Source: Pseudofabraea citricarpa
Taxonomy: Eukaryota > Ascomycota > Leotiomycetes > Helotiales > Dermateaceae
Length of the DNA stretch: 64,000 nt
NCBI GenBank assembly: GCA_029641185.1
Contig: JAPWGK010000012.1
Coordinates: 496,001-560,000 of the forward strand
Direction of reading: 5' to 3'
A program made the position numbers and the translations under genes. Each line of letters opens with the position of its first letter. The stretch's first letter is position 1. The notes under the pieces were generated by a model that did no database searches, was not told where the DNA came from, and saw only the letters and a list, made by a program, of their open reading frames with translations. Shown here piece by piece: positions 1 to 11,233 of this stretch.

Positions 1-2389
1 AAGAGCTGTTGTAACCGTTGCCATCAAGTGGAACGTTGACGAATCCTTGGGGATTCATGATGGGAGTTCTTCCTATTGGGCTGTGATCGTTTTTGAAGCC
101 GTGTTCCGCAATGAGCGTACCGTCTGCGTTGTAACCTGGGACACGTTCGCCTTTCGCGAGCATGTAAACGTGCTGGAAAGAGTTTGGGCGTGATTCGGGA
201 TGTTCAGCTGGAGCGCGTAACAAATGGGAAGGGCTCTGGCCTTTCTTGGCAGAAGGTGGAGTTGCTTCAAATCTTCCTGTGAGATGAAGGCTGCGGCCGG
301 TAAGATCTAGGGGGAGTGGATCGACAGATGGGATTTGGCGGATGGGAACAGGTGTTTGGTCGACCTCGTCAGAAAGATTGGTATCGCTTGATTCGAAGTT
401 ATACCTATCCACGATTGCGTTTTGTCGTTTATGTCCCTTGCCCCATGCAAACACAGGACTCTTGGGTATCTGTGGTGGTGTGCTCTTGAACGGATGTTTA
501 TGTTGAAGTGAGAGAGGTTCGGTTGATTTCGGTGGGCTGGGCCTAGGTCGACCTCGTAAGGAATTCTTTAGGAACCCGTTCACATTGTATTGACGCTCGC
601 TCTCATCTGGCAATAACATCTGCTGACCACCACCAACTCCCTTCAACTCCCTTACACGATAAACACCCGAATGGCCTAATGGTGCTGGATGCTGGGCAAT
701 ACGCTCAGTAGAGCTAAAATCATCAATCATCTGATGCACACTCTCGTCATCAGAGCGGTTGGCAATACTACTACCAGTTCGTTGGAACTGGCCTCCAATG
801 AAACCTTCCTCGTTTACTTCATCATAGAAGCCACTGAGGCGTTCTGGCTCTGTCACCCAGTCTTCCACATTGTCAGGATCTCTTACATCCTCATCGCGCG
901 ACATCCGAAGAGGCTCGACATATGGCATTTGTTCTGGAGCCGGAACACTGGAGTAGTTCTGGGTTACTGATACGTCGTAACGATTTTGGTTTCCTGGTAC
1001 TGAAACTCGTACACCATTTGCATCGTCGCTAACGAATCTAGTGCTGAAGGCACTCTGATCATAGAACGACATTTCATGGGGAGCAGCAGAAATCTCGTCA
1101 AGATCCTCGACGTCAGAGAGAGTTGACTTGTAACTCTTGACTAATCCCTGAGGCTCTTGAGAGGAAGAACCATCGATACTGTTCGTACTCGGTCCACTCT
1201 CTCTCCTCAAGGCCTTGCTGACCTCTCTCTCCAAAGGTCTTCGCTCCTTCTGCTTCTCAGTATATTCCTCTTGGAGCGCATATTCATCCGTCATTCTTCT
1301 TGGTTCTCTCGATTCTCTCTCCTGGCGCGACACTTGAAGGTTTGGTCCTGGCTCATCCTCTCTGCCTACTGTATAGTGGCCCAGATTTACGTCTTGATTC
1401 TCAACCGAGCGAGATAAAGAGAACAGTTGCTCATGGCCACCATACAATACCCGATCAAGGGCGGCTGAGGAGCTTTTCAATACTTGAGGTTCGACCATAG
1501 ACTGTGGGGGCAACGGGAGCTCTTGCGTTGGAGGCAGACCGGCAGACCGATCCGCAATTCTCTCGCTCTTATTATTTGATCGCAATCTCAAAGGCGAGGG
1601 TCGATCAACATAATAACTAGGCACCATTGACGGAACCTCATCGCCTACTACACCTTCATTGTCACCATAACCACTGATGATTCTTTCTACGGTACTACTC
1701 TCAGCAGAATTGTCTACAGAAGCAGATCCCATATCAGTATGGCCGAGACGATTAGATGGTCCTGGCTTGAAGCGTTGTAGAGATGCTCCATCTGCGTACT
1801 CAGACAATACTTGGTCATCATACTCCATCTCTCTCGCAGGCTGATTGTTCCAGGACTTGGGCACAGTATCTAGGTGCTCAGATCTCGATTGGCGGCTTAC
1901 ATATCCTTCGGCTTGACCTTGATCATTCTTCGGGTGGCTACTTCCGCTGACTTCTTGAAGACCGTCACCGACCAGGGTAACATTGGGTTCGTCTGCCATA
2001 GGTCTACCACGAGCAACAAGCTTTGGGCTCTCATCCGGGGTTCGAAATAGGACATTGGGATGAAGGTGGTACTTCTCACGTGTTGTAAGTTGTGGCAACG
2101 GTCCCAATTGAGTCTTTGGCTGAGCTGCCATCGGCTCTGGCGAGGGCGAATGCTCAGATGCTGGCGCTGATCCATTGTCACTTCTTGTACCTTTCGACAG
2201 GATAGAAGAATGGGCTTCGGATAAATCACTGAACACTCTGACTGGATGTCTTGGTTGTAGGTTCAAAGGCGAAACTCCTCGGGGCTCCGGGCTCGAACGA
2301 GTTCCTTCAGAAGCCATTTGGGGTGTCTTGTATCTGCTATTGTTGTTTGGCTCCAGGCCAATTCCACGGTTGGGGATACGGTTATTCAT
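1..2389 (-). CDS. Large disordered protein, 5' part only (3' end outside window)
   Basis: Reading the minus strand from an ATG at 2387-2389 gives about 796 codons without a stop, running off the left edge. The product is hydrophilic and rich in Ser, Pro, Glu, Arg and Gln, with no hydrophobic segment, signal peptide or recognisable fold in the part visible. Features include a charged stretch around residues 370-410 (EEYTEKQKERRPLEREV) that could form a short helix or coiled coil, and many SP/TP dipeptides that could be phosphosites. The ATG directly follows a CCCTAG acceptor, so an intron at 2390-2441 (donor GTAAGT) would sit in the 5' leader; the leader exon upstream contains stops in this frame, which supports this start. 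I do not recognise the family. Disordered scaffold or cytoskeletal proteins look like this, but that is only an impression. Confidence 0.75.
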   Translation of the reverse strand, partial: MNNRIPNRGIGLEPNNNSRYKTPQMASEGTRSSPEPRGVSPLNLQPRHPVRVFSDLSEAHSSILSKGTRSDNGSAPASEHSPSPEPMAAQPKTQLGPLPQLTTREKYHLHPNVLFRTPDESPKLVARGRPMADEPNVTLVGDGLQEVSGSSHPKNDQGQAEGYVSRQSRSEHLDTVPKSWNNQPAREMEYDDQVLSEYADGASLQRFKPGPSNRLGHTDMGSASVDNSAESSTVERIISGYGDNEGVVGDEVPSMVPSYYVDRPSPLRLRSNNKSERIADRSAGLPPTQELPLPPQSMVEPQVLKSSSAALDRVLYGGHEQLFSLSRSVENQDVNLGHYTVGREDEPGPNLQVSRQERESREPRRMTDEYALQEEYTEKQKERRPLEREVSKALRRESGPSTNSIDGSSSQEPQGLVKSYKSTLSDVEDLDEISAAPHEMSFYDQSAFSTRFVSDDANGVRVSVPGNQNRYDVSVTQNYSSVPAPEQMPYVEPLRMSRDEDVRDPDNVEDWVTEPERLSGFYDEVNEEGFIGGQFQRTGSSIANRSDDESVHQMIDDFSSTERIAQHPAPLGHSGVYRVRELKGVGGGQQMLLPDESERQYNVNGFLKNSLRGRPRPSPPKSTEPLSLQHKHPFKSTPPQIPKSPVFAWGKGHKRQNAIVDRYNFESSDTNLSDEVDQTPVPIRQIPSVDPLPLDLTGRSLHLTGRFEATPPSAKKGQSPSHLLRAPAEHPESRPNSFQHVYMLAKGERVPGYNADGTLIAEHGFKNDHSPIGRTPIMNPQGFVNVPLDGNGYNSS

Positions 2390-2441
2390 CTAGGGCTATC
2401 TATCAGTGACTTGAGAGGCCATGTGGTTCTTGAATACTTAC
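2390..2441 (-). other. Predicted 5' leader intron of the left-edge gene
   Basis: The minus strand reads a GTAAGT donor at 2441-2436, a CTGAT branch-like sequence, and a CTAG acceptor immediately before the ATG. Its 52 nt length is typical of introns elsewhere in the window. The leader exon upstream has in-frame stops and a tiny upstream frame (ATG plus four codons) near 2575. Confidence 0.5.
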
Positions 2442-4615
2442 TTGGTTTAGATCGAATAGATCGAATTCGATCTAGCAAGTTGCGCCTAGGTTCGTGTCAC
2501 GAACTTCTGTCCGTCTTTTCCAGCTGAGGGCAAGAAAGTATGAAGGATGCGCACTTCAATTGACTGAAGGCATCTTGCGGTGATGATCTTTGATGAGATG
2601 CTATGAGGTTGCTCAAGAGGGCCACCAGTAGATCGAATGTTTGGAATTTGGGTGGTGGTTGATCTGAGGAGCTAAATGGATGGGGTTCGAAGACTCTGTG
2701 AGGAATGAGAGGTTTCTTCCACAGCTTCTCGCGAAGCAGTGAAGGTGAAATTGAAAGATGTCCCCCCTTTCAAGCAAGAGACGAAGTGGGTGTGGGTGGT
2801 TGGTAGTGAGGAGGGTTGAAGGTGGTTGTGGTTGAGGAAGAGATGGAAGAGTTGGTGAGCAATACGGACGCGATGTGGGTGTGCCGCGAGAATTTCCGGT
2901 TCTCCAGATGCAAGCGTGCGAGCGGTGCACTGGAGCCTGCCAAAGGGTATTACCTACGACCTCTGGAGGATCCTTAGGCTGAGAGTATTGGTGAATTGAG
3001 AGGGAAGCTCTGGGGATGTTCACAAACTGACTGCCAATGGCTTTCTGGACATTTCCCAACCCGGCGATGGGATGGAAATGATCTTCCCGGAGGCATCACT
3101 TGTGGACAGCATACAAAACGCGAACTGGGATTTCAACATGGAGAATTTGGACCATATTCATTCTGGTCAAAGACAATGCCACGCTATCAACATCGATAAG
3201 GCACATTGCCAAAGCAGGAGCCAAGGAGTCTAAAGCACAGCAAAGGCAGTTGCGCTGAGTTCAGACTGTGAAGTATTGGCAAAACAAGAATGAAAATGGC
3301 AGCAGAGAAACTGCCGCGATGAACTTTCTATGATGGTTCTTGCAGAAGAGTTACTCCTCTCAATCTTGAATTTTGGGAAGATATTGCGCATTTTGTTTCC
3401 CGCTCCCTCATGCATGTTGTGCGGCACGTGCAGCGTCTTCTTTCCTCCGGTCTATTCAATCTGGTTATGTTTCCAACTAAGCATCTATACATCATGCAAG
3501 TTGCCGACTACAAGCAAATTCAGCCTGTCCTTTATCAATATGGCCAGAATGCATCGAATCCTTCTTCGCTACTTCCACTTCATTCTTTTGGTGGTATTGC
3601 TTTGGTCTGCAGAGGCACAATCAGACAGCCGCCTTTTGTTTTTGCCGGATTACGTCAAATTACAGAAACAAGCAGACCGCGTTCTTATTCTCGCCATAAA
3701 AGCTTTCCGCCTCAAAGGGAGGGTACAAAGCTGCGGCAATTTTATGACTGCTCCAAGATTCTTTTGAAAGATGCAACTTTCTCAACGAAGTCGCAGTTGG
3801 CAAAGAGTAGGCCATTGAGGAGGAACTGATAATCTACACCGATCCTTGTAAAAACAGTCTCAGCCTCAATTAATTTTGACCTGGAATAATTTGCTACAAT
3901 TCGCCCATATTCAAACTCTCTTCGCTAGAATATTTCGGATTGGCTGGAAGGGAGCAGTCCATACCTTAGGTACGTTGCAACCATCAAAATGATACCCAAA
4001 AAGGCTTCAAAAATCTGGAGATATTGGCTGAGGGTTGTGATTCTTCTACACTAAGCGAGTAGCAGATGAATCTTCACTTGAAGTTGAGGAGTGGAATGAC
4101 CTTTTTATGCAGATGAAGTGTCCTGCTAGATATTATTGGGTTACATGACCTCTTCCATTGATTAGGCAGCTTCGTCTCGCAACCGAAGGTTACCCTAGTA
4201 GAAAAGTTATATCTCTGTCGCCATCGTCAAAAAGCCTCGGAAATTTCAAATTCGTTAAATCAAGACTTATTTATCAGTGACCGATGAAAATGCTCCTCGG
4301 TTCAGCAGCCCAGCGAATTCAGGGGTACTCGCTTAAACTGTGTCAGTCTAACAAGTATCTCCTAAACGTATCCATCAAAGCCCGAAATCGAGGTTTTCCT
4401 AATCTGCCACATTGCTATGTTAATTCTGTTAGATAGCTACCAATCACCACGAGAAATTTCTCATCTCGTTCAAATATCAGGATCATCACATGACACCCCC
4501 AGCATCAAACTCGCTTACGACAACATGGCGCCACTTTGACAAACTCAGATCACTCAGAATTTCCCCTCCATTACCCCTCCTAGACAGATAAATACCTACC
4601 AACCATTCAGCAAAA
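2390..4615. other. Divergent intergenic region
   Basis: This stretch separates the left-edge gene (-) from the Ola1 gene (+) and must carry both promoters. Open frames of 65-148 codons occur on both strands but show no domain, no conserved motif and mutually overlapping placement, so I call none of them. An 18-bp perfect palindrome centred on GAATTC lies at 2457-2474 in the leader of the minus-strand gene. Nothing else was identified. Confidence 0.6.
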
Positions 4616-6310
4616 ATGCCACCCAAGAAGGCTACCGAGGAGGTCAAGAACAATGTCGTGGCCTTCGGGCGTGTACGCAAGAATCTGAAGATGGGATGCG
4701 TGGGACTTCCAAACGTGGGCAAGAGTTCACTATTCAACTTGCTCACTGAACAAAGTGCTCCGGCTGAGAACTATCCTTTCTGTACCATTGAGCCGAATGA
4801 GGCGAGGTGTGCTGTCCCAGATGCTAGATACGTAGGTTTTAATTTCCCTTTCTCTTTCCTATCTAAATAGGCACCTTCATTCGAGTTATATATCAATCAC
4901 ATGACTCGTACATTTACTTACCGCTTCTTCTCTTTAGGATTTCCTCTGTGATCTATGGAAGCCTCCGTCTATGTATCCTGCTTATCTCCAGGTAACAGAT
5001 ATTGCAGGTCTGATCAAGGGTGCTTCGCAAGGAGAGGGGTTGGGAAATGCTTTCCTGTCCCATATTCAAGCCGTCGATGGCATGTTCCACATCGTCCGGT
5101 ATGTGAACTCCACTCTTCAGAGAATCTGACCTCAGGAGCGAGGACTAAGATATATGTAGAGCTTTTGATAACGATGAGGTCTTGCACGTCGATGACTCGA
5201 TCGATCCCGTCCGGGATTTGAGTCAGTTCTCATTCTACATCCTTACCAAGTTCTCCGAGTTAATCAGTGTTTTTGGGTCGCTATAGATACAATTCAAAGT
5301 GAACTCTGCAAGAAAGACCTCGGTATGTCCTCCTTGTAAAAAACACTATGAAAATGGTTGCTAACTTATGTACTAACAGATATCCTCCAAAAGACCATCG
5401 TTGCCGAGGAAGCTATTGTCAGAAAAGCTGGTGGCAAATATAAGATGCTCCCACTATTCACCGAGACAACCACCAAAATCAAAGAGGTAACTAAAAAAAA
5501 AAAGCCAAGATAAAAGATGAAGAAATCTGTAACTAATCATCTACAACAATAGATGTTGGAGAATGACAAGCCCGTTCGAGACGGCAGCTGGACACCAGCA
5601 GAAATTGCCCTGATCAACGAGAAGATTCAACTAATCACCACAAAACCTGTAATCTACCTGGTTAATCTAACAATGAAAGATTACCTACGCCAGAAAAGCA
5701 AGTACCTCCCGCTGATCGCCAAGTGGGTGACTGAACACGGCGGTCTCCCACGGGACATCATTCCCTTCTCGATTGAGTTCGAGGAGAAAGTCTACAGTCT
5801 ACACGACGACAAGGCCAAGCAAGAAGAGTTCCTCAAGGAGAGCAAGGTCAAGAGCCGTCTAGATAAGATCATCACCGAGGGATTTACCAAGCTGGGTTTA
5901 CAATACTACTTTACTGGTTAGTTTCAACCCAACTTATCCCTCTCCCCCCTCAACACCCTACTCACACATATACCCACAGCCGGCGAAAAAGAAATCCGCT
6001 GCTGGACGATCCAGAAAGGATGTCTAGCACCTCAGGCAGCAGGCGCCATTCATGGCGACTTCGAGCGCGGCTTCATCAAAGCCGAAGTCGTCGCTTACCA
6101 AGATTTCCACGATCTCTGCGAGGGCGGCAAATCGATGGGTCCTATCAAGGCAGCGGGCAAGTACCGCCAGGAGGGCAAGACATATGTCGTGCAGGATGGG
6201 GATATTGTGCATTTCCAATTCAGTAAGCTACTTTTTATTCCCGCCGTTTCCGAGAGGGAGACAAGACAAAAGTTCTAATGTTCCTATCAGATGTCGCGCC
6301 TAAGAAGTAG
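4616..6310 (+). CDS. OLA1: Obg-like ATPase Ola1 (YchF family)
   Basis: Eight exons: 4616-4831, 4938-5098, 5160-5221, 5287-5322, 5380-5486, 5553-5916, 5980-6222 and 6291-6310. Joined they give 402 residues, close to the family's usual length of about 396. The G domain has the P-loop [10 protein letters not shown] near residue 30, the conserved [11 protein letters not shown] switch segment, and [17 protein letters not shown] as the G3 region. NLTMKD sits where Ola1 proteins replace the usual NKxD and so favour ATP. A helical domain is inserted before it, and a C-terminal TGS domain holds the [11 protein letters not shown] and [11 protein letters not shown] signatures. Members bind ribosomes and act in translation and stress responses. 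Exon 4 is only 36 nt and exon 8 only 20 nt, which automated gene calls may miss. The phase of every junction is consistent. The family call is firm; the boundaries are inferred. Confidence 0.95.
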
Positions 6311-6977
6311 TATCTCTACCTAGTACATGCATCTACGTCTCAACCTACGCATACCCTTCATGTTCTGGAATTAGACCAAGATAGAATAGAGTCTATACAT
6401 CTGAGAAACCACTTAACCCCCTTTTCTGAATGGCGATGTGAGCATATTAAGCGAGCCACCTCAACCACCCCGCTGTGGAATTCGAGCTCAGTTACTACTT
6501 GCGTAGATCATGTTGCACGCGCTTTGTTTTCAGTGACTTGTTAGGTGAGGTATTCATTTGAAATACCTAGCTAAAGTACATAAATCTCTTATTAAACCAT
6601 ATTGTATTTCCCCATGCACGCACGCAGCTCTCAATTAACAAGTGATGAATCAGGACAGCAGGCCACAAATCAAGCAGCAGTAGAATGTGAAAAACAGGTA
6701 AATAGATAAATATCAAAGCGCTCATGAACATACGAGCCTGTCTACTGCATTTAATCACACGACTATTAAACGGCAACAACGCTTTTGTGGTCAGAAGAAA
6801 CGCGCCTTGAGAAAGAGCGAAATAAAAAATGCCGACAGCACCAAGTATCACAGCAAACACATACCCCACTCCCGGTATTTGTTCCTACTCCAAAACGCCC
6901 AACCTTGCCCGCTTGGCTTTCCGATCGGAGCTCTCTCTAACTTATCTTACCCGCCGTTTTGATAAAAAGAAAATATT
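6311..6977. other. Convergent 3' regions
   Basis: The region lies between the Ola1 stop (+) and the zinc transporter stop (-) and is presumably the two 3' UTRs. A hydrophobic 100-codon open frame at 6567-6869 (-) starts only at GTG and is not called as a gene. No RNA gene or repeat was recognised. Confidence 0.6.
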
Positions 6978-8747
6978 TTAATGACTGTGACCGTCGTGGT
7001 CGGAATGATCATGTTGCGGATCGACCTGTGTTGGTGCTGAACAGCATCCTGACCCCTTGCAGTCATCGACACAAGCTAATAAGCAAGAGTCGGTGTCTGA
7101 TGCACATTTTGAACTGCTGGTACCAGGAAAGGATCCTTCGACATGATCATGGTCTTTAGCCAAGCAAAACTCAGGCTGAATGGTTGCACTGTGAATACCA
7201 TACGCATGGAGGCACTTTCTTGCTACTTTTGCCAACTCCATATACTTCTCACCCCCAACTTCGCTGATTGCAAAGGCTACTTGAATGTGCATTGAGGCAA
7301 CAAGTTGCGTATCGCTGAGTTGCCAGATGTGCACGTGGTGACAACTAATCACGCCAGGGATGTTTTGGATGTCTTCCTTAATGTCATTGACATCAAGGTG
7401 GTCGGGTGTTGCTTGAAGAAGAATTGCCGCGGTTGCTGATGTCAAGGGAACAGCAGATTTGAGAATAATCATAGTAATGAAAAGAGAGACGGACGGGTCG
7501 GCATAGAATCGATATGGCGAATTAGTAAGCCAGATAAGGAGAGCAGATACAATGACACCAACATTGCCAAGTGCATCTCCAATGACGTGAAGGATCATAG
7601 CATTCATGCCCATATCAGCATGGTTGTGCGAATGACCGCCTTTGGAAGGCTTCTTTGGCTTATTATGATTGTGGGTAGCGTGTCCAGAATCACGTCGTGG
7701 GCGGTGAGAATGGGAATGTGAATGTGAATCATCGTCGTTCGAATGGGAGTGGGTATGCTTATGAGCACCATTGCCATTCGACCTCCCAAGTAGAGGAGAA
7801 TTCTCAGATGGTCCATCCTCAACAGCTTCATCCTCAGATTGAGATGTCTCTTCACTCTCGGTTCCATCATGATGGGGCTTGCTTGCAGCAATAATATCTT
7901 GTCTGAAACTGGCCGGATGAATGCTGAGTTCTTCGAAGTTACCAAAACGGCTGGCTCTTCCACTGCTGGCGCGTCTTCTGTGTTTCCTGGAGGATGCTCT
8001 ACTTGCGGATCTGTCGATGGTGCTGTTCGAGTCTTTGGCAGTAGAAGCGTCCTCGTCCTCCGAAGTAAATCTTAGGTGTCTGGGCTTGGAAGCTTTCGCT
8101 ACCACTACTTCTGGGAAGACTTCCCCTGGTACTTCATCCTCGTCATTCGACTGGTAATGGCCTTCTTCAGCATTTCTGACCTCATCATTATGTGAATGTC
8201 CATGGTCGCCTTCGCCAGGCCCATGCGAATGTCCATGGCCACCCAGCACAAAGAACCCAGCAAGATTCGAGGCAAGACCCAATGAGCCAACGATGAGGAT
8301 AAGTTGTGGGTTGCTAATCGGGGGAGGATCGATGAGGCGAGTGATGGCTTCGAGAATGATGGAAAGGCAAAGGGCGATAAGAAACACTGCATTGAAGAAA
8401 GCCCCGAGGATTTCAGCTCGTAGCCACTACCACAGTTAGCATCTAGTTATCCATAAAAGAGGTTGTACTCACCCCAAAGGAGTATTTGTCAGTTGTGGCC
8501 TTCTGCGCTACTTTCACGGCCCAAAGTCCTACAGCGAGCGAGATGATATCATTCAACTACTCAACATCAGTACAGTCCGAATACACTCTTGGTCAAGAGC
8601 TGAGCGGTTATGCGGCCTCACCATGTGGAAGGCATCAGCCATCAAGGCGAGAGATCCAACAGCCACCCCGACGCCCAGTTCCAGCACGAAAAAAGCAGCA
8701 TCGATTCCCAGCATCACCATGATGCGAGTTGACTTGGACCACGCCAT
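6978..8747 (-). CDS. ZRC1: Vacuolar-type zinc transporter, CDF family (Zrc1/Cot1-like)
   Basis: Three exons on the minus strand: 8747-8622, 8556-8473 and 8426-6978, giving 552 residues. CDF proteins exchange zinc for protons; Zrc1/Cot1 load zinc into the vacuole. The six-helix core is split around a very long hydrophilic loop. Helix 2 carries the HxxxD metal site (HMLND, spanning the first intron) and helix 5 carries the second (HVIGD). The loop has several His clusters of the HSHSH type. The cytosolic C-terminal domain (DHLDVNDIKEDIQNIPGV) is typical. The tail is Cys-rich (CLLACVDDCKGSGCC) and ends in a His-Asp string, giving extra potential metal ligands. Exon 2 is 84 nt and keeps phase. 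Whether the product is vacuolar or in another compartment cannot be read from the sequence. It converges with OLA1. Confidence 0.93.
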
Positions 8748-10180
8748 CTTGCAGGAAGGATCAGAATTGTGTATGTGGTTGCAAGATGGATGTAGAGAGG
8801 CGCAAAGAGTCGTGAGCTCTCAAAGATATCGTTCTCCGCAATTTTCTGCCGAAATCGCGCGCTGGGAATATGTGACGCCACTGGGATCCGTTTGACGCGT
8901 TTGTCACAAGGATTACATCCGTTGTCGGCTCCGGATGATCAGCTTCGAAAGTGGTACCACTCTAAGCTTGCGACTTCAGGACAAAAAGATACAGTACAGA
9001 TGTTGGCACTGGGGAGGAGAGGAGAGGAGAGGAGAGGATGGGATGCGATGGGATGCGATGGGATGGGTGAGATAGGATGGGATGAGAAGAGAAGGTCCGG
9101 CGTTCGCTTCTGACGAGGAGGAGAATGGGGCTGCAGCTAGTAGGTATTTATTTAGACTTTTTCTTAGAACTCATTGCACCAGCAACACTGAAATCCCTTC
9201 ATGTCAAAGGTTGATCCTAGACAACAGCTTGCGACTCAATTGAAGACCATAAAGCCACCAGCGCCATCGATGGGAACCCTCCTGAAGAATCGTTGGTCTC
9301 AAGTTTGGGCTCAATGTCTTGGTTCTTAGTGAGGGGCAATGGATACAGTACGACTGCCTTTGACACAACATATGTCGCCTTCCGCAACCCTCTTACCTCT
9401 CACAGGGCGTCAGAACAAATTCCTCGCTGGGTTACCGTACCACATAACTCATTTCTTTGCTCCTTGCGTATTACAATGTTGCATCAGCACAACCAAATAA
9501 AGGGGCATGTGCTTCTTGAAGCATAGTCCATTTGTCACGTGCCAGCCACCAGTAACTCCACCAACATGTTGCTTTGGAAACTGGTCTTGAAAGAAACTCT
9601 ATTCTAGAGTTTCCAGCATCGTTAAAGAGTAGGTCAACTACGGTACGAAGTACGTCTAAACTTGGACTTTGGAAATATTGTTTAGGGGTTCGCCTCGACC
9701 GCGGTTCCTGGGCCAATAGATTCACAGATATGCAGCATAAATCAATCAGGCTCAACATGGAAGTTCTTGACATTCTGCTTAAATGACCTTCTGTACTGCA
9801 TCGGGGGTCCCTAAAGAACCCATTTCCCCGCACGAGTACAGTGTGTTTAATATCAATTTGTGGCTGCAAGATCTCGTATCGTGTTCGCCAAGACCCGAGA
9901 TCCAGATTTTCTCTCCGGGTTGAACATGGGAGTCTATCGCCTGGAACTGTCGCTTAGCTCGAGAAACCTTCGCTACTTCTCATCTAGTAGTCGAAACTTG
10001 TTGTGCACAAGGAGCGAGTTCCGTCTCAGCAACGACAAAGTGCCCGTTCTAGGCTGCTCTTCTTTCTACAGCTCTCTGCCAATGTTCCTTGAGGTGTCGT
10101 ATTGCCCTTGCGGCAAACACCTCACAAGAAAGCTATGTACAGCTAGTGAAGACTCTTGGGGTTCGCGTATGCTCACTTGT
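8748..10180. other. Intergenic: zinc transporter promoter side and DUF202 gene 3' side
   Basis: This 1.4 kb holds the upstream region of the zinc transporter and the downstream region of the DUF202 gene (both minus strand). The purine-rich tandem repeat at 9012-9085 lies about 270-340 bp upstream of the transporter start. Open frames up to 132 codons were read on both strands; none has a recognisable motif or coherent gene structure. Confidence 0.55.
9012..9085. repeat. GGAGA pentamer array merging into GGGATGCGAT array
   Basis: A short run of GGAGA units is followed by GGATGCGATG units and a GGGATGGG tail, all purine-rich on the plus strand. It lies upstream of the zinc transporter start codon and could be a polypurine promoter tract. 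No function is claimed. Confidence 0.85.
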
Positions 10181-11207
10181 TCAGTCTTCTTTCGTAATGT
10201 TCACTGCAACGAGAAGTATGAAGAACAAGAAAAGAATCTGCAGTAGTAGGTTAGCCCCCATCGCTTGAGCTATTACGCCATTTCGACCTACGATAAAGAT
10301 GCCGGCTCCCAAGAAAACCACCTCAAAGCCGCCCGAGATTGCTTTCCCGCGGACCATAGCATTCTGCTGCCTCCAAGTTCTGAAGGCGCCGATCAGCAAA
10401 GTGTAGATGGCAGCACCTTGACAAATACAAGCCAGAGGCTTTGAAAGCACAAAATACCCAAAGGTTAAATTGGGCGTGGGGGCATGTTGAAGACGGCTGT
10501 TCACAATGAGCATATATCCAAATGAGAGATGGATATAGTTACAAGAGCTGTGCCACGGTGATACCGATCATCGACAGAGCAAGAGATGTTCTGAGATAAC
10601 CAAGAAAGGTCCTTTCTAGGGCTGAGAGGTAGTGATTAGTCTACCCGTGTGACATCGGGTGCTTCTCGCCCACGGCATTGGTGGAAGATGTGCCGGGCAG
10701 CTTTATCCAGCACGCCATTTAGAATAGATGAATGAATGGCATTACAACGTCTTGGCCATCCAGTCCCATCAAGCGATAAGGCTGTTCTGAGCAGCTGGGA
10801 GCCATGGCAGGTGACTGAGCTACCAGGCATGTGACGGGAAGACGCTCAGCGGACTGGATCCTCCGCTCTGGAATGGGCAAAGCTTGGGGCTCAAGATAGA
10901 TGAAAGTGGAATTAGCAAACGCACCTAGATGGTCTCTGCAACATTCATGGTTTACCGTGACGGAAACCTGATGTCGCCAGAACTTTGTGACGTTGTACGC
11001 GAAACGTGCACCAAGTCTCGTCGGCTTGACAGAAATCGGCCGGGTTCCTTGCAGATGGTTTGAGGAAGCGCGATTATAATTGCTCCTCATCTGCGCCAAT
11101 TCTGTGGCTTGAAGCTCGTCCCTATCTTCCGGCGACACCTGGCTCTCTTCTGGGAGAGGCTCGCTGGAAGCCGGGGCCGATTGGATGCGATGGGATGCTT
11201 CTGCCAT
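10181..11207 (-). CDS. DUF202 (YidH-like) three-helix membrane protein
   Basis: Four exons on the minus strand: 11207-10925, 10621-10543, 10496-10292 and 10237-10181, giving 207 residues. The N-terminal 80 residues are hydrophilic. The DUF202 core then starts with CRDHL, continues across the first intron as ALERTFLGYLRTSLALS (the family hallmark) and then MIGITVAQLF, followed by a second helix (SKPLACICQGAAIYTLLIGAF), the RTWRQQNAMVRGK loop, and a third helix built from exons 3 and 4. DUF202 occurs in small membrane proteins and in the Vtc1 vacuolar polyphosphate subunit, but this one resembles the YidH-like branch, whose role is not established. The first intron is 303 nt, several times longer than others here, and contains misleading open frame. 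The last intron (54 nt) is a multiple of three and could be misread as coding. Phase is consistent at all junctions. Confidence 0.88.
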
Positions 11208-11233
11208 GGTGGTGGGATGGGGATATTGTCATG

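Noticed and set aside
2613..3829. Open frames of 139-148 codons on both strands
   Set aside because: They overlap each other, have no domain or coherent splice structure and lie in a divergent promoter region.
6567..6869. Hydrophobic 100-codon frame that could be a small membrane protein
   Set aside because: It starts only at GTG, lies in two overlapping 3' UTRs and has no similar motif in known families.
9471..10246. Frames of 128-132 codons on both strands between the zinc transporter and the DUF202 gene
   Set aside because: No motif, opposite-strand overlap and non-ATG starts; the right part overlaps the real DUF202 last exon.
10640..10924. Apparent decayed copy of the DUF202 signature (SQLLRTALSLDGTG, FANSTFIYL) in the DUF202 gene
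   Set aside because: It lies inside the first intron. The true signature exon at 10621-10543 fits the family and both splice phases, so the resemblance is chance.
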